A DNA stretch of 64,000 nucleotides from Arthrobacter sp. Leaf69 (GCF_001422645.1 NZ_LMLR01000001.1:374325-438324); one strand, 5' to 3'. Counted from the stretch's first letter, positions 1 to 7,652 are shown. The notes: generated by a model from the sequence alone, not told the origin. Numbers and translations: made by a program.

Positions 1-767
1 TCTGGCACCTCGGGGCCGTGGGGCTGCTGGTCGCGGGTTCCGTGGCCACGGCCGCGTCGTGGTTCCGCGCCGACATCACTCCGGTGGACGGCAGGCAGAC
101 CTTCAAGCCGGGCGAACTTGATACGTTCGAGGATCCCTCCACCGGGCCGATCCCGGTCATCCGGCCGGCGACGGACCAGCCCGATGAACCGCTGGACAAC
201 AAACGCCAGATCGCCCAGGCCTGGCGGGACCGCCGGACCCTCCTGCTGGGCGTCCTCGTGCTGGGACTCGCCCTCGCCGAGGGCGCAGCGGGGGACTGGG
301 TGGCACTCGCGCTCGCCGACGGCCACGGCCAGTCGGACGCCGCAGGAGCCGCCGGGTACGGGCTCTTCGTCACGTTCATGACGATCGGCCGTTTCGCGGG
401 GACCGTAGTCCTTGACCGCTTCGGCCGGGTCCCGGTGATGCGCTGGTGCGCGGCCCTGGCCGTACTGGGGCTGGGCCTGTTCGTCTTCGCGCCGGAGCCC
501 TGGGTTGCCTACGTCGCCCTCGCGGTCTGGGGACTCGGCGCCTCCCTCGGCTTCCCGGTGGGCATGTCCGCCGCTGCCGATGACCCCCTGAAGGCGGCCG
601 CCCGGGTTTCTGTGGTGTCCACGATCGGGTACGGCGCTTTCCTCTGCGGCCCGCCCCTGCTCGGCCTGCTGGCGGAGCACGTGGGCATCCTGCACTCCTT
701 GCTGGCCGTGATGGTGATGCTGGTGGTCAGCTTCCTGCTCTCCCCGGTGGCCCGGAAGGCCAGCTAG
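1..767 (+). CDS. MFS transporter, C-terminal part (5' end outside the window)
   Basis: The reading frame is open from base 3 and the first in-frame GTG (18) lies inside the protein, so the gene starts before the window. The visible ~254 residues hold a loop with a charged linker, then about six hydrophobic segments with an MFS motif-A-like loop (DRFGRVPVMR). This fits the C-terminal half of a 12-TM transporter. The stretch EGAAGDWVALALADGHG in the first visible helix of this half resembles the YbjJ-type MFS group, whose substrate is not established. It probably acts as an inner-membrane exporter; the substrate cannot be read from the sequence. It ends 51 bases before murB on the same strand. 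Confidence 0.8.
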   Translation, partial: WHLGAVGLLVAGSVATAASWFRADITPVDGRQTFKPGELDTFEDPSTGPIPVIRPATDQPDEPLDNKRQIAQAWRDRRTLLLGVLVLGLALAEGAAGDWVALALADGHGQSDAAGAAGYGLFVTFMTIGRFAGTVVLDRFGRVPVMRWCAALAVLGLGLFVFAPEPWVAYVALAVWGLGASLGFPVGMSAAADDPLKAAARVSVVSTIGYGAFLCGPPLLGLLAEHVGILHSLLAVMVMLVVSFLLSPVARKAS

Positions 768-806
768 CGGAAGCGCTCGGCTTAGGGGAGGCCGCCGGAA
801 CCCCGC

Positions 807-812
807 TAGGCT
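807..812 (+). promoter_or_regulatory. -10 box for leaderless murB
   Basis: TAGGCT stands exactly six bases before the murB GTG at 819 and there is no Shine-Dalgarno sequence, so transcription should begin at or next to the start codon. No convincing -35 box was seen. Confidence 0.5.
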
Positions 813-818
813 GGTCAG

Positions 819-1886
819 GTGACCCAGACTCTGCTTTCCGCCCTGACCACGGCCGCCGTCGGCGGCCCCGCCGGACGTTTCATCGAGGCCCGCACCGAGG
901 CCGAAATCATTGATGCCGTCCGATCGGCGGACGCCGCCGCCGAGCCGCTGCTGATCATCGGCGGCGGCTCCAACCTGCTGGTGTCCGACGACGGGTTCCC
1001 CGGCACCGTCCTGAAGATCGCCTCGGAGGGATTCGCCGTCAGCGCGGAGGATTCCTGCGGCGGGGTCGCCGTTGTGGTCCAGGCCGGCCACAACTGGGAT
1101 GCCCTGGTGGCGCACGCCGTCCGGCACGCCTGGTCCGGCATCGAGGCGCTCTCCGGCATCCCCGGCGCCACGGGAGCCACCCCGGTCCAAAACGTTGGAG
1201 CGTACGGCGCGGACGTCTCCCAGACGATCGCCGCCGTGCGGACCTGGGACCGGCACCGCAACGCCGTGCAGACCTTCACGAACTCGGAGCTGAAGTTCGG
1301 CTACCGCGATTCAGTCCTCAAGCAGACCACCGTCAACGGCTCCCCGCGCTACGTCGTCCTCACGGTCGAGTTCCAGTTGCCGCTGGGCCGCATGAGTGCC
1401 CCCGTCCGCTACGCCGAACTCGCCCGTGCCCTGGGCGTCGAAGCCGGCCAGCGCGCCTATTCCACCGACGTCCGGCGCGAAGTGCTCCGGCTCCGGGGGT
1501 CCAAAGGAATGGTGTGGGACGCGGCGGACCGGGACACCTACTCCACCGGCTCCTTCTTCACGAACCCCATCGTGCCGGCAGAGGTCGCCGCAACGCTGCC
1601 CGACGATGCGCCGCGGTACCCTGGCGGCGCCGACGGGCTGACCAAGCTCTCGGCGGCCTGGCTGATCGACCAGGCCGGCTACGCCAAGGGATTCGGGCTG
1701 GAACCCGACAGCGTCTCCGGCGGCCGGGCGTCCCTGTCCACCAAACACACGCTCGCCATCACCAACCGGGGATCGGCCAGTGCGGCGGACCTGCTGGCGA
1801 TTGCGCGCGAGGTGCGCCGCGGCGTCGTCGAACGCTTTGGGATTGAACTTCATCCGGAACCGCTGCTCATCGGCGTGGAGCTCTAG
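819..1886 (+). CDS. murB: UDP-N-acetylenolpyruvoylglucosamine reductase (MurB, type I)
   Basis: MurB reduces UDP-GlcNAc-enolpyruvate to UDP-MurNAc with NADPH and FAD, the second committed step of cytoplasmic peptidoglycan precursor synthesis. The FAD-binding stretch IIGGGSNLLVSDDGFPG is near residues 47-63, and GIPGATGATPVQNVGAYG follows. The motif GYRDS, the proton-donor serine motif GSFFTNP and the C-terminal HPEP with the catalytic glutamate are all present. Length (355 aa) is normal for actinobacterial MurB. The GTG start at 819 is chosen because a TAGGCT -10 box lies six bases upstream, giving a leaderless mRNA. It is monocistronic here and convergent with the small membrane protein gene at 1922-2398. 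Confidence 0.97.
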   Translation: MTQTLLSALTTAAVGGPAGRFIEARTEAEIIDAVRSADAAAEPLLIIGGGSNLLVSDDGFPGTVLKIASEGFAVSAEDSCGGVAVVVQAGHNWDALVAHAVRHAWSGIEALSGIPGATGATPVQNVGAYGADVSQTIAAVRTWDRHRNAVQTFTNSELKFGYRDSVLKQTTVNGSPRYVVLTVEFQLPLGRMSAPVRYAELARALGVEAGQRAYSTDVRREVLRLRGSKGMVWDAADRDTYSTGSFFTNPIVPAEVAATLPDDAPRYPGGADGLTKLSAAWLIDQAGYAKGFGLEPDSVSGGRASLSTKHTLAITNRGSASAADLLAIAREVRRGVVERFGIELHPEPLLIGVEL

Positions 1887-1895
1887 GGCGCGGCG

Positions 1896-1938
1896 CTCGT
1901 CAGTTCCTGCTGCGGCCCTCGTCAGTTCCTGCTGCGGC
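1896..1938. repeat. 22-bp tandem duplication at the end of the 1922-2398 gene
   Basis: CTCGTCAGTTCCTGCTGCGGC occurs at 1896-1916 and again at 1918-1938, unit 22 bp. The second copy contains the last codons and stop (RSRN-stop) of the leftward gene; the first copy repeats them just beyond its stop. It looks like a recent slippage event. Confidence 0.85.
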
Positions 1939-2398
1939 GCGGGGCGACTTTGCTGAAGAGCAGGAACGTCAAGCCGGAGGCGGCGGCGCCAAGGAAGAAC
2001 ACCTGGCAAAAGGCGACGGACTGCGTGCTGGGCCCGCTGCGGAGCATAAGCCCCGCGACCGCGAAGACCACCGCCCCGGCGAGCAGGGCCACGGAGCCGA
2101 GCAGGAGGCTTTGCACCGTGTCCGGCAGGCCGCCGGATTCCAGGTCCTCCGGTGCAACGTCGTCCAGCGCACGCTGGCGCGGCTGTACGGATGCTGCCGT
2201 GACGAAGCTGGCCACCGCCACCGCTGTGGACGCCATGGCCACCAGCTGCAGGGTGCTCATCATGGGGGAGAGGCGTGTTCCGCTGGCAATGGCAATGGCG
2301 AGACCGGCAGTCATGCCGGCTGCGCTGGAAGCCCAGCCCAGCAGGGCTAGGCTCCGGCTCAGGGGCCGCAGCAGCGGCCACATCTCACTCATGGTCAT
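1922..2398 (-). CDS. Small four-helix membrane protein, function unknown
   Basis: The 158-aa protein has four hydrophobic segments (about residues 18-38, 48-68, 92-115 and 127-147) and an Arg-rich C-terminus (PRRSRN). No enzyme motif or known family was recognised. The ATG at 2398 is preceded by TACCCT with a six-base gap, so the mRNA is predicted to be leaderless. It is divergent from the HTH_42 gene and convergent with murB. A 22-bp duplication covers its stop codon. Confidence 0.7.
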   Translation of the reverse strand: MTMSEMWPLLRPLSRSLALLGWASSAAGMTAGLAIAIASGTRLSPMMSTLQLVAMASTAVAVASFVTAASVQPRQRALDDVAPEDLESGGLPDTVQSLLLGSVALLAGAVVFAVAGLMLRSGPSTQSVAFCQVFFLGAAASGLTFLLFSKVAPRRSRN

Positions 2399-2404
2399 CC
2401 ATCA

Positions 2405-2410
2405 AGGGTA
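2405..2410 (-). promoter_or_regulatory. -10 box for the leaderless membrane protein gene
   Basis: On the minus strand TACCCT ends six bases before the ATG at 2398; no ribosome binding site is present. Confidence 0.4.
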
Positions 2411-2455
2411 GGCAGTCCGGCTGGAAGGCTGCTGGGAACCAGCCGCCAGGAGTCC

Positions 2456-2461
2456 TAGCAT
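2456..2461 (+). promoter_or_regulatory. -10 box for the HTH_42 gene
   Basis: TAGCAT is seven bases before the ATG at 2469. It overlaps the upstream in-frame ATG at 2460, which argues that 2469 is the real start. Confidence 0.4.
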
Positions 2462-2468
2462 GGTGTGC

Positions 2469-3578
2469 ATGACAGCAACGGCGCGTGTCCGGCTCAGCCG
2501 GGGGATCCTGGGGCGGCTGCGGCTGGCCTCGCAGGGACTGGCCGGGTCCGGGTTCCGCAGTGTCGCGGCAGCGGTGCGCTGGATGACGGCCATGCAGGCC
2601 CAGGACCTGCAGGCGGCCCTCTGGGCCGTCGGTCAGCGGGTGCCGGGGTCCCGCGTCACGGATATCCGCAGCGCCCTGGACCGCGGGGAGATCGTGCGGT
2701 CCTGGCCGATGCGCGGCACGCTGCACCTGCTGGCACCCGAGGACCTGAAGTGGATGCTGGCCATCACCTCCGACCGGCTGATCCGGGGTATGGCCGGGCG
2801 CCACCGGGAGCTCGAGATTGGTGCCGCGGACGTCGGCGTCGCAGCGGACACCGCGTTGCAGCTGGTCTCCGGCGGGGCGGCCGCCAGCCGGGCGGAGCTG
2901 TTCCAGGCCTTCGAGCGGGCCGGCCAGAGCACGGCCGGCCAGCGCGGCATACACCTGCTGGGGGTCCTGTGCCAGCGCGGTTGGCTGGTGCAGGGGCCGC
3001 TCGTCGGCAACCAGCAATTAGTGGTGGCCTTCGACGACTGGATCACCGGGTCGCGCTCCCTGGACCGCGCGGAGGGCATCGCAGAGTGGCTGCTGCGCTA
3101 TCTCCGCAGCCACGGGCCCGCCACGGAACGTGACTTCTCCTGGTGGTCCGGCATCCCCCTGAAAGAGGTCCGCGCGGCCCTGGCCCGGGTGAAGAACCAG
3201 CTGGTGGAGTTGACGTTCGAGGGGACAACCTACTGGCTCTCCCCGGAAACGGCGGCCCTCCTCGATGAAGGGGTCCCCGCGGGGCGCCTGGTGCTTGCGC
3301 TGCCCGGATTCGACGAGTTCCTGCTCGGCTACACGGACCGGTCGCTCGTGCTGCCGCCGGAGCATGCCGACAAGATCGTGCCGGGCGGCAACGGCGTTTT
3401 CCGGAAGACGATCGTCGCCGGCGGCCAGGTCGTTGGCACCTGGGAGGTGTCGCGCAACGGGAAGGCCGCGGTGGTGGTGGTGCCGGAGCCCTTCGACGAG
3501 ATCAACGGACTGCGGCCTGCCGCCCAAAGATCCTTTGAGCTGCAGGCCGCGAAGTACCGGAGATTCGTCGGCACCTGA
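2469..3578 (+). CDS. Winged-helix DNA-binding domain protein, HTH_42 / AlkZ-like
   Basis: The protein matches the HTH_42 (DUF1006) superfamily of tandem winged helices that includes the DNA glycosylases AlkZ and YcaQ. Family signatures seen are MTAMQAQDLQAALWAVGQR near residue 40 and RSWPMRGTLHLLAPEDL near residue 77. The QAQ within the first of these is at the place where AlkZ-type enzymes carry their catalytic QxQ motif. Glycosylase activity on alkylated or crosslinked DNA is therefore an inference; many actinobacterial members are uncharacterised. Length is 369 aa from ATG 2469; an ATG at 2460 is possible but overlaps the likely -10 box. It converges with asd. Confidence 0.8.
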   Translation: MTATARVRLSRGILGRLRLASQGLAGSGFRSVAAAVRWMTAMQAQDLQAALWAVGQRVPGSRVTDIRSALDRGEIVRSWPMRGTLHLLAPEDLKWMLAITSDRLIRGMAGRHRELEIGAADVGVAADTALQLVSGGAAASRAELFQAFERAGQSTAGQRGIHLLGVLCQRGWLVQGPLVGNQQLVVAFDDWITGSRSLDRAEGIAEWLLRYLRSHGPATERDFSWWSGIPLKEVRAALARVKNQLVELTFEGTTYWLSPETAALLDEGVPAGRLVLALPGFDEFLLGYTDRSLVLPPEHADKIVPGGNGVFRKTIVAGGQVVGTWEVSRNGKAAVVVVPEPFDEINGLRPAAQRSFELQAAKYRRFVGT

Positions 3579-3596
3579 ACGGGGGCGGAGACGTCC

Positions 3597-4739
3597 CTAG
3601 AGGTTTCCGGTCGCGATGTTGAGCATACGGCGCAGCGGTTCGGCGGCACCCCACAGAAGCTGGTCGCCCACGGTGAAGGCGCTGATGTACTGCGGCCCCA
3701 TTTCCAGCTTGCGGATGCGGCCCACCGGAATGTCGAGGGTGCCGGAGGCCGATACGGGGGTGAGGTCCGCCATGGACGCGTCCTTGGTGTTGGGCACCAC
3801 CTTGGCCCACTCGTTGTCCGCGTCCAGGAGCTTCTCGATCTCAGCAACGGAGAGGTCTTCGCGGAGCTTGAGCGTGAGTGCCTGGGAGTGCGAGCGCATC
3901 GCGCCGATCCGGATGCACAGGCCGTCCATGATGATGTGCTCGTCGCCGGACGTGCCGAGGATCTTGTTGGTCTCCACCCCGGCCTTCCACTCCTCCTTGG
4001 ACTGGCCGTTGCCGAGGTCCGCATCGATCCACGGGATGAGCGATCCGGCCAGCGGGACGCCGAACTGCGAGGCGTCGATGTCGGTGCGCTGGTGGGCCAG
4101 GACCTTGCGGTCAATGTCCAGGATGGCCGACGCCGGATCATCCAGTTCCGAGCTGACCTGGGCGTTGAGCGTGCCGAACTGGTTCAGCAGTTCGCGCATG
4201 TGCCGGGCGCCGCCGCCGGAGGCGGCCTGATAGGTCATGGAGGTGCCCCACTCGACGAGGCCGTTCTTGAACAGCCCGCCGAGGCCCATCAGCATGCAGG
4301 AGACGGTGCAGTTGCCGCCGATGAAATCCTTGGTGCCGTTGGCCAGGCCCTTGTCGATGACGTCGCGGTTGATCGGGTCCAGCACGATGATCGAATCGTC
4401 GTTCATCCGCAGCGTGGAAGCGGCATCGATCCAGAGACCGTCCCAGCCGCGGCTGCGCAGCTCGCCGTGGACCTGTTTGGTGTAGTCCCCGCCTTGGGCG
4501 GTCACGATAATCGGCAGCTTGGCGAGGGTCTCGACGTCGAACGCGTCCTCGAGCTTGCCGGCATCGCCCCCGGCAGGACCAGCGAAGGAGGGGGCGGCAC
4601 CTCCGGCGTTGGAGGTGGAGAAAAAGACCGGGTTGATGTTGGCGAAGTCGCCCTCATCCTGCATGCGCTGCATCAGGACGGAACCGACCATGCCACGCCA
4701 ACCGACAAGTCCAACGGACGGAGTAGCTGCTGTAGTCAT
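3597..4739 (-). CDS. asd: Aspartate-semialdehyde dehydrogenase
   Basis: Asd reduces aspartyl phosphate to aspartate semialdehyde with NADPH, feeding lysine/diaminopimelate, threonine and methionine synthesis. Residues 13-20 (GWRGMVGS) form the NADP loop. GGNCTVS carries the active-site cysteine (C144) and MRSHSQAL the catalytic histidine (H284). The 380-aa length and the [17 protein letters not shown] block are those of the E. coli-type enzyme rather than the shorter ~345-aa form common in other actinobacteria. No lysC neighbour is present. A TAAACT box six bases before the ATG predicts a leaderless transcript. Confidence 0.96.
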   Translation of the reverse strand: MTTAATPSVGLVGWRGMVGSVLMQRMQDEGDFANINPVFFSTSNAGGAAPSFAGPAGGDAGKLEDAFDVETLAKLPIIVTAQGGDYTKQVHGELRSRGWDGLWIDAASTLRMNDDSIIVLDPINRDVIDKGLANGTKDFIGGNCTVSCMLMGLGGLFKNGLVEWGTSMTYQAASGGGARHMRELLNQFGTLNAQVSSELDDPASAILDIDRKVLAHQRTDIDASQFGVPLAGSLIPWIDADLGNGQSKEEWKAGVETNKILGTSGDEHIIMDGLCIRIGAMRSHSQALTLKLREDLSVAEIEKLLDADNEWAKVVPNTKDASMADLTPVSASGTLDIPVGRIRKLEMGPQYISAFTVGDQLLWGAAEPLRRMLNIATGNL

Positions 4740-4745
4740 TGGCCC

Positions 4746-4751
4746 AGTTTA
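4746..4751 (-). promoter_or_regulatory. -10 box for leaderless asd
   Basis: TAAACT on the minus strand lies six bases before the asd ATG at 4739, with no Shine-Dalgarno sequence. Confidence 0.45.
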
Positions 4752-4790
4752 GACTTTGGCGGCTCCGGGGCGCAGCCGGTTACGTCACTC

Positions 4791-5207
4791 TCAGTTCAGC
4801 TGGCGCGGGCTGGGATCCGGGAGGCCCCGCTCCCGGCGGATTTTTCGTGCCCGGAATTCGGACAGCGCCAGCCGCACGGCGTAGACCAGGCCGGCCATGC
4901 CGCCGATCGTCAGCACGAGTGCTCCCCACCGCGGGTCCTGGCCGTTGGCGGTGGGAGCAGCGATCAGGAAGATAGAAAATGCCGTCACCGCAGCGAAAAC
5001 GGCGCCGAGGACCAGCATGCCCGGGGCGGTGGTGACGATGGGGCCGGAGCCGGCCCGGGCGAACCCGATTTCATCCGCGGCGTAGCTGTGCAGCCTGCCG
5101 CCGTCCATGGTCCGGGTCAGGAGGCGCTTTTCGCCGGCGGCTACGGCTTGTTCGTGCCAAGCCCTGGTCTGTTCGTCCTCGCGACGGCGGGCTGCGTCGT
5201 TGTCCAT
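4791..5207 (-). CDS. Two-TM protein Y2, paralog of Y1 (candidate immunity/partner protein)
   Basis: The 138-aa protein has a charged N-terminus, the block LHSYAADEIGF (residues 40-50), two hydrophobic helices (about 61-83 and 96-114) and a basic tail (EFRARKIRRERG). The same layout and length occur in the neighbour at 5453-5869 (LHSYPADEIGF, EYRAKKLRKERR), so the two are tandem paralogs. It is last in a leftward set headed by a WXG100-type protein. A membrane partner or immunity role is an inference from context. No known family was recognised. Its upstream neighbour is the broken X2 fragment, ending five bases before this start codon. Confidence 0.75.
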   Translation of the reverse strand: MDNDAARRREDEQTRAWHEQAVAAGEKRLLTRTMDGGRLHSYAADEIGFARAGSGPIVTTAPGMLVLGAVFAAVTAFSIFLIAAPTANGQDPRWGALVLTIGGMAGLVYAVRLALSEFRARKIRRERGLPDPSPRQLN

Positions 5208-5212
5208 TGTCT

Positions 5213-5392
5213 TCAGTCTTTCCGGGTTGAGCGGATACGTTCGAGGACCTCGTTGTCAGCGAGTCCGGCGATCTCCTCGATGGTGCCGGTGCCTGGGCCG
5301 CTGTAGCCGACGCTCTAAGAACCGCCGGCCCGCTTGACCAGCAGTTGGCGCCCGTCCGGATCTTCGAGGCGCCCGCGCCCAACGCGCTCTTC
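5213..5392 (-). pseudogene. C-terminal remnant (X2) of a paralog of the 216-aa gene
   Basis: Read leftward in one frame, this stretch gives ...RLEDPDGRQLLVKRAGGS, an amber stop, then SVGYSGPGTGTIEEIAGLAD and a stop at 5213. This lines up with the C-terminus of the intact 216-aa protein (REEPTGQTLYVKKGGDGSW, TIGTSSTGQQDIAETTGLDD). The amber codon TAG replaces the TGG that encodes Trp in the intact copy. The first ~160 codons are missing. It shows that the X-Y gene pair was duplicated and that the second X then decayed while Y2 stayed open. No long coding frame explains 5208-5452 otherwise. Confidence 0.8.
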
Positions 5393-5452
5393 GACGGGCC
5401 TCGGGACGTTATCGGCCCTGTGCGGCGGCCTCACGGAGCCCGGCTTTGCGAA

Positions 5453-5869
5453 TTACTGGGAGACGTGCCCGGCGCCAGGCTCGGGTACCCGCCGCTCTTT
5501 CCGTAGCTTCTTGGCCCGGTACTCGCCTCTGGCCATGCCGAAGGTGTACCAGGCTCCAAAACCTCCGAGCGCCGTCAGGAATAGTGCGCCCCAGAATGGC
5601 TGCTCGTTGCGGCCCACGGGGCCCAGCAGCATCACCAGGGACAGAATAATCAAGAGTCCCATCACGGCTGTGAGGATTCCCATACCCCACCAGGACCGGA
5701 CCTGCACTTGTCCACGGCCGGGAGAAAACCCGATTTCGTCGGCGGGATAGCTGTGCAGTTCGCCGGTGTCGGTCTTGCGCAGCACGCGCTGCTCTCCCCG
5801 CGCGAGCGCCTCCTTGTGTTCGGCATACACGTCATCGTTGCGGCGTTCACGCTCGCGATCGAAGCTCAC
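5453..5869 (-). CDS. Two-TM protein Y1, paralog of Y2
   Basis: The 138-aa protein has a charged N-terminal region with the block LHSYPADEIGF, two hydrophobic helices (about residues 64-84 and 93-111) and a basic C-terminus (EYRAKKLRKERR). Its ATG overlaps the stop of the 216-aa gene by four bases (ATGA), so the two should be translationally coupled. With the WXG100-type gene upstream it may anchor or protect against the secreted protein; this is inference. No known domain was recognised. Confidence 0.78.
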   Translation of the reverse strand: MSFDRERERRNDDVYAEHKEALARGEQRVLRKTDTGELHSYPADEIGFSPGRGQVQVRSWWGMGILTAVMGLLIILSLVMLLGPVGRNEQPFWGALFLTALGGFGAWYTFGMARGEYRAKKLRKERRVPEPGAGHVSQ

Positions 5870-6516
5870 AGTTCGTCCTGACGGATGGTGCGGATCTGGT
5901 CAAGGAGGGCAGTATCGTCCAGGCCGGTGGTTTCAGCGATGTCCTGCTGCCCCGTGCTGGACGTGCCGATCGTCCATGACCCGTCACCGCCCTTTTTCAC
6001 GTATAGGGTCTGCCCCGTGGGCTCCTCCCGGCGGCGAAGTGTAGCTCCGCCCTGCGGATGAGTGTGCAGATGCTGCTTAATGACCATCATATTGGCCTCA
6101 GCGGCGGTGACGTCAGGCCTCTGCGCCATGGCCCACCATGTGAAGTAGGCGCGGGGCTGGAACAGCAGATGGACGTCCTCGCTTTCCATGCAGATGACGC
6201 TGTCACCTCCGTCCGCCGTGAGCAGGGAGATCTCCATGCGGCGGCTTGCGGAACTGAGCACTGCGGCCACGGCAGCAGTGGGTCCTGCTACGGAAAGAAG
6301 GCCATCGCTTTCGGCCTCAGCCAGCCCGCGAGCCACCAGGGAGGAGGCGCCTGCGCTCACCATGTCTGTATCGCCCAGATAGCTGCCCACCCTCAGCGCC
6401 TCGGCGCTAAGCACCGCCGCTTCACCGCCCCTCAGGCTTGCGAGGGTAGCTATCTCGGCAAACCCGAAGCCGATGGCATCCGGTATGGCGGTGGCCTCCG
6501 TTGCAGTTTCAGTCAT
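5866..6516 (-). CDS. 216-aa protein X1 of the WXG locus, possibly EspG-like
   Basis: The protein is soluble-looking, with an N-terminal Ala-rich helical part and a mixed beta C-terminal half (EISLLTADGGDSVICME, VHLLFQPRAYFTWWAM, TLYVKKGGDGSWTIG). It sits 23 bases after the WXG100-type gene and overlaps Y1. Position and rough layout recall EspG chaperones of type VII secretion substrates, but no diagnostic motif was recognised, so this is only a suggestion. A broken paralog lies at 5213-5392. AAAGGT upstream of the ATG is a usable ribosome binding site. Confidence 0.72.
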   Translation of the reverse strand: MTETATEATAIPDAIGFGFAEIATLASLRGGEAAVLSAEALRVGSYLGDTDMVSAGASSLVARGLAEAESDGLLSVAGPTAAVAAVLSSASRRMEISLLTADGGDSVICMESEDVHLLFQPRAYFTWWAMAQRPDVTAAEANMMVIKQHLHTHPQGGATLRRREEPTGQTLYVKKGGDGSWTIGTSSTGQQDIAETTGLDDTALLDQIRTIRQDEL

Positions 6517-6539
6517 CGTCGATACCTTTCGTTATGAGC

Positions 6540-7514
6540 TCAGAACCCGAAGAAGTCGCCAACTTTGTCGGCAGCGTCCCCGGCGCCGTCCCAGGCCGCC
6601 TCGGCGCTGTCGGCGATGGAGCCGCCGATGGCATTGACAGTCTCCTTGACCACCGGCACATTGTCGTAAATCGCAAGTGCACCGGAAGCGACCATGGCCG
6701 CGGTTCCTACCGGTGGCGGGGCGAAGCTTGCCACGCCCAGACCCGCCTTGATTCCAGAGTAAACGGCGGCACCCTGGTCACCATCACTGATGTGGTTGAC
6801 CGTGTCCAGCAGGTCAAGGCCAACGCCGACTCCGCCGAGGGCTTTTCCTCCGACCTCAAAAAATGTTGCTGCCTTCCCGCCGTCGGCAAGGTTCAGGGCC
6901 GTATCCCACCTGCCATCGAACAGCTCAGAAGAAGTGTTGAAATACTGGCTCAGCATGTTCGTGTCCTGGAATGCCTTAGCCACATTCCTGAAGTCCTTGG
7001 AGAAGAACTCGGAAACGCCGTCTGCTTTGCTGATGAAGTGAGCCAGGTCGAAGAGGCCGGCTCGGAGATTCGGAAGAGCTTTGGTTAGGCCATAGATGTC
7101 CCAGCCGTCGCGGAACGGGGAGTCCGGGTCCGCAAACCAGTCCGGGCCCCACGGGTCATTGCTGCCCTGGCCCGGGAGAGGTGCATGGGAACCGGTGGTG
7201 CCGGCAGGTCCAACCCCGGATCCGCCGCCGGCCCCCGTAGCCGCATTGCTGGCCTTCTCCTGCTGCTCGGCGTGGGTCATCAGCCGTTTTGACTCTTCCT
7301 TGAGGGCCAGTGCGGTCTTCTGGATCAGGGCCCGGTGGTTTCCGTTCCATTCAGACTTGAAGCGGGCGCCGTCGGCCCCTTTCCACGACGTATTGCCATT
7401 GATGGCAGAGGTCAGCGTGGTGGACTGCTGCAGCAGTGTCTCGGACGTTTTGCCGAACTGTTGCGCGAGTGTCCGCAACTGGGCGACGTCGGCGCCCCAC
7501 AAATTTCCTGCCAT
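6540..7514 (-). CDS. Long WXG100-family protein (probable type VII secretion substrate)
   Basis: The first ~95 of 324 residues form the WXG100 helical hairpin: Leu/Gln/Thr-rich helix, then SWKG with the W-x-G turn at residues 44-46, then a second helix ending MTHAEQQEKASN. A Gly/Ala/Pro linker (about 96-115) leads to a ~200-residue C-terminal part containing DPWGPDWFADPDSPFRDGWDIYG. It ends in a Gly/Ala-rich hydrophobic stretch (KALGGVGVGLDLLD; GLGVASFAPPPVGTAAMVASG) and GDFFGF. WXG100 proteins are exported by EccC/EssC machines; none is in this window. The domain order matches secreted polymorphic effectors, and the hydrophobic tail could insert into membranes (inference). It heads the leftward set with X1 and Y1. 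Confidence 0.83.
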   Translation of the reverse strand: MAGNLWGADVAQLRTLAQQFGKTSETLLQQSTTLTSAINGNTSWKGADGARFKSEWNGNHRALIQKTALALKEESKRLMTHAEQQEKASNAATGAGGGSGVGPAGTTGSHAPLPGQGSNDPWGPDWFADPDSPFRDGWDIYGLTKALPNLRAGLFDLAHFISKADGVSEFFSKDFRNVAKAFQDTNMLSQYFNTSSELFDGRWDTALNLADGGKAATFFEVGGKALGGVGVGLDLLDTVNHISDGDQGAAVYSGIKAGLGVASFAPPPVGTAAMVASGALAIYDNVPVVKETVNAIGGSIADSAEAAWDGAGDAADKVGDFFGF

Positions 7515-7534
7515 CCTGGCATCCCCCTTTGACG

Positions 7535-7572
7535 TGCATCAGCCTAACCGGCTTCGTCCGGGACCTGATGCA
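7535..7572. repeat. Inverted repeat upstream of the WXG gene
   Basis: TGCATCAG (7535-7542) and CTGATGCA (7565-7572) are perfect inverse copies separated by 22 bases, in the presumed promoter region of the WXG gene. It could be an operator. Confidence 0.4.
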
Positions 7573-7627
7573 TCCCGGTGTGCGAATCTAACCGGGACCA
7601 ATGTAGCCGGAACCGCGGCACCCGGGC

Positions 7628-7652
7628 GATGGGGTGATCTCCCCATCACCCC
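7628..7652 (-). terminator. Hairpin after the thyA-folA operon
   Basis: GATGGGG (7628-7634) pairs with CCCCATC (7641-7647); an alternative pairing is GGGGTGA (7631-7637) with TCACCCC (7646-7652). No T-run follows, so it is a weak terminator candidate. Confidence 0.35.

Noticed and set aside
2460..2468. ATG 2460 as start of the HTH_42 gene
   Set aside because: It overlaps the likely TAGCAT -10 box, and ATG 2469 fits the leaderless pattern of neighbouring genes.
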